Shown in pieces: positions 5,798 to 6,696 of a stretch of 6,696 nucleotides of DNA. Made by a program: the position numbers and the translations under genes. Numbering within the stretch: the first letter of the stretch is position 1; each line of letters opens with the position of its first letter. The notes below the pieces were generated by a model, which saw only the letters and a list, made by a program, of their open reading frames with translations, did not search any database and was not told the origin of the DNA. Origin of the DNA: Thioalkalivibrio sp. (lineage in GTDB: Bacteria > Pseudomonadota > Gammaproteobacteria > Ectothiorhodospirales > Ectothiorhodospiraceae); NCBI GenBank assembly GCA_003553165.1, contig PUOZ01000036.1, forward strand, positions 1 to 6,696, written 5' to 3'.

Positions 5798-5896
5798 TCG
5801 GGTCACGCCCTGCGGGCCAACTCGACCTGCGGGCGAGGGGGGTCCGGGGGGCTCGGGTTACGCCCTTCGGGCCAACCAGACTTGCGGGCGTGGAGG
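5798..5896. repeat. Two direct copies of a 44-bp repeat (period 55)
   Basis: The copy at 5798-5841 begins TCGGGTCACGCCCTGCGGGC and the copy at 5853-5896 begins TCGGGTTACGCCCTTCGGGC. Both continue into CCAAC, an AC-TGCGGGCG core and a G-rich end. They share the CGGGTTACG motif with the neighbouring hairpin repeats and probably belong to the same family. No coding potential is evident. Confidence 0.65.
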
Positions 5897-5904
5897 TTCT
5901 GCCG

Positions 5905-5930
5905 GTCGGGTCAGCGCAGGGTAACCCGAC
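5905..5930. repeat. Intergenic hairpin repeat GTCGGG...CCCGAC, copy 2
   Basis: GTCGGGT (5905-5911) pairs with ACCCGAC (5924-5930), a 7-bp stem. It lies 9 bases after the stop of the minus-strand CBS gene, where the hairpin could stabilise or end that transcript, but it lacks a T-tract. Copies 1 and 2 bracket the 44-bp direct repeats, so the whole 5720-5930 block looks like one composite of related units. Confidence 0.7.
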
Positions 5931-5939
5931 GATTGGGGG

Positions 5940-6371
5940 TCAGAGGTCGTCGGGGGATTCGAGGTCTTCGGCGTCGGGTTCCACGGCCTCGAGCTGTTCC
6001 ATCAGGGTGATCGCGACGCCGAGGAAGTCGGAGTCGGTCACGATGCCGCGCAGTTCTCCGTCCCGGGTCACCGGCAGGCAGCTGCGCTTGCGGCGGAACA
6101 TCAGCAGAGCCGCATGACGTACGTTGTTGCGCTCGTCGATGGTGTCCACGTCACGCACCATGATTTCCTGCGCCAGACGAGGGCTGCCGTTGCCGGCGAC
6201 CAGTACATCGGTCTGGGAAACGATCCCCAGCAGGGCACCGGCGTCGTCCAGCACCGGCAGGTGACGGATCTTGTTGGCGGCCATGACGCGCCGGACTTCA
6301 TCGACGGTCGAGTCGGGGCGGATGATCACGAGGTCCTGCCTCGGTGTCATGATATCGCTGATGTCCAGCAT
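5940..6371 (-). CDS. Protein of two CBS domains
   Basis: A 143-aa soluble, cytoplasmic protein consisting almost wholly of a CBS pair (Bateman module). CBS1 spans about residues 7-58 (IMTPRQDLVIIRPDSTVDEV, then IRHLPVLDDAGALLGIVSQTDVL). CBS2 spans about 70-121 (IMVRDVDTIDERNNVRHAAL, then SCLPVTRDGELRGIVTDSDFL). Both end in the GIVxxxD pattern whose Ser/Thr and Asp bind adenine-nucleotide ribose in known members (SQTD, TDSD). The C-terminal 20 residues are acidic (EAVEPDAEDLESPDDL). Stand-alone CBS pairs usually sense AMP, ATP or similar ligands, but the ligand here cannot be read from sequence. The ATG at 6371 starts at the normal domain edge; the ribosome site is weak (GGA about a dozen bases upstream). 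It has the same strand as the 614-aa gene, but 275 bp of repeats separate them, so no operon is claimed. Confidence 0.95.
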   Translation of the reverse strand: MLDISDIMTPRQDLVIIRPDSTVDEVRRVMAANKIRHLPVLDDAGALLGIVSQTDVLVAGNGSPRLAQEIMVRDVDTIDERNNVRHAALLMFRRKRSCLPVTRDGELRGIVTDSDFLGVAITLMEQLEAVEPDAEDLESPDDL

Positions 6372-6496
6372 GTTTTCAGGTTTCCATCCGGTGTGAATCC
6401 ATCTTCGCGCGGCCGCGTCGGAGCGTATTGATATGCCTCACAAGTGCCGCGTCCGACCCCATTCTAATCGGATTGGGCGAACCGCGCCCATACATT

Positions 6497-6522
6497 GCCG
6501 GGTTACGCTGCGCCACCCCGAA
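6497..6522. repeat. Diverged third copy of the intergenic hairpin repeat
   Basis: GCCGGGTTACGCTGCGCCAC followed by CCCGAA matches the reverse complement of 5905-5930 at about 20 of 26 positions. It therefore lies in opposite orientation to copies 1 and 2. The stem is weakened by changes at both ends. Confidence 0.55.
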
Positions 6523-6591
6523 GGACGAAAGCGCAAGCGCCTTCCCGCCGCTGTGGGGAGTTAGCGCATCCCTTCACCCCGACATCGAATA

Positions 6592-6609
6592 GCGGGAGCA
6601 AGCTCCCGC
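6592..6609. repeat. Perfect 8-bp hairpin, REP-like
   Basis: GCGGGAGCAAGCTCCCGC is a perfect inverted repeat with a two-base AA centre. The sequence style (GCGGGAGC-AA-GCTCCCGC) resembles REP elements of pseudomonads and related gammaproteobacteria. There is no T-tract, so I do not call it a terminator. Confidence 0.65.
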
Positions 6610-6632
6610 ACTCCGCAAGGGCGGTTGCCGCC

Positions 6633-6646
6633 GTGACCTACATCAA
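6633..6646 (+). promoter_or_regulatory. Candidate FNR/ANR-type operator
   Basis: GTGACCTACATCAA fits the FNR consensus TTGAT-N4-ATCAA perfectly in its right half and at three of five positions in its left half. It lies in the gene-free right edge, so the regulated gene is probably outside the window on the plus strand, or less likely the CBS gene about 260 bases away. A single imperfect match can arise by chance. Confidence 0.35.
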
Positions 6647-6696
6647 TGCTTGCTGAACCCAAACGCCCCTACCATGGCGGGGTCGGGTTGCCTTGC

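Larger units (their letters stand above)
6372..6696. other. Gene-free stretch at the right edge
   Basis: No credible gene is seen in these 325 bases. They include the upstream region of the minus-strand CBS gene (no convincing promoter boxes found), a diverged intergenic repeat (6497-6522), a perfect hairpin repeat (6592-6609) and an FNR-like site (6633-6646). The last probably belongs to a plus-strand gene beyond the window. Confidence 0.55.

Noticed and set aside
5003..5806. Minus-strand open frame of 267 codons in another frame
   Set aside because: It overlaps the 614-aa gene out of frame, and its translation is Arg/Pro/Ala/Gly-rich with no hydrophobic pattern. It also runs through the intergenic repeat.

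Overview
The window is high-GC (mostly G/C third codon positions) and most likely comes from a gammaproteobacterium. The basis is the near-continuous resemblance of its first gene to gammaproteobacterial Tex (E. coli yhgF type). The many dispersed hairpin repeats between genes are also typical of that class. The genus cannot be fixed from the sequence. No rRNA, tRNA, CRISPR array, transposase, integrase or phage gene is visible.

Layout. (1) 1-1829, plus strand: the C-terminal 608 codons of Tex, cut by the window edge. (2) 1830-2350: a gene-free stretch of about 520 bases. It holds a 9-bp hairpin, a GGGGCC run able to form a G-quadruplex, a REPIN-like inverted pair and four tandem 29-bp units. 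(3) 2351-2893, minus strand: a lipoprotein with a CARDB-like fold pattern. (4) 3091-3492, plus strand and divergent from the lipoprotein: a 133-aa exported protein made of two copies of a GRFPTQxMEDQ segment. It has its own sigma70-type promoter and a strong terminator. (5) 3493-3819: terminator, hairpin and repeat sequence. (6) 3820-5664, minus: a 614-aa inner-membrane protein of unknown family. (7) 5675-5939: short intergenic repeats. (8) 5940-6371, minus: a protein of two CBS domains. (9) 6372-6696: no gene; a further copy of the intergenic repeat, a perfect hairpin repeat and an FNR-like site facing a gene outside the window.

The most notable structure is a pair of bipartite elements in inverted orientation at 1798-1901 and 3712-3815. 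Each has the same 20-bp outer motif, exactly 62 bp of diverged spacer, and a near-identical 22-bp inner motif. They bound a 2,018-bp segment holding the 29-bp repeat array, the lipoprotein gene and the duplicated-motif exported protein. The left element overlaps the end of tex and encodes its last basic residues; the right one ends 4 bp from the stop codon of the convergent 614-aa gene. Either the segment is a cassette inserted between two convergent genes, or a dispersed repeat family has settled at both gene ends.

Functionally the window looks like several independent units rather than one pathway. Tex (RNA binding) and the CBS protein (probable nucleotide sensing) are housekeeping or regulatory types. 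The lipoprotein, the small exported protein and the membrane protein are accessory and poorly characterised.
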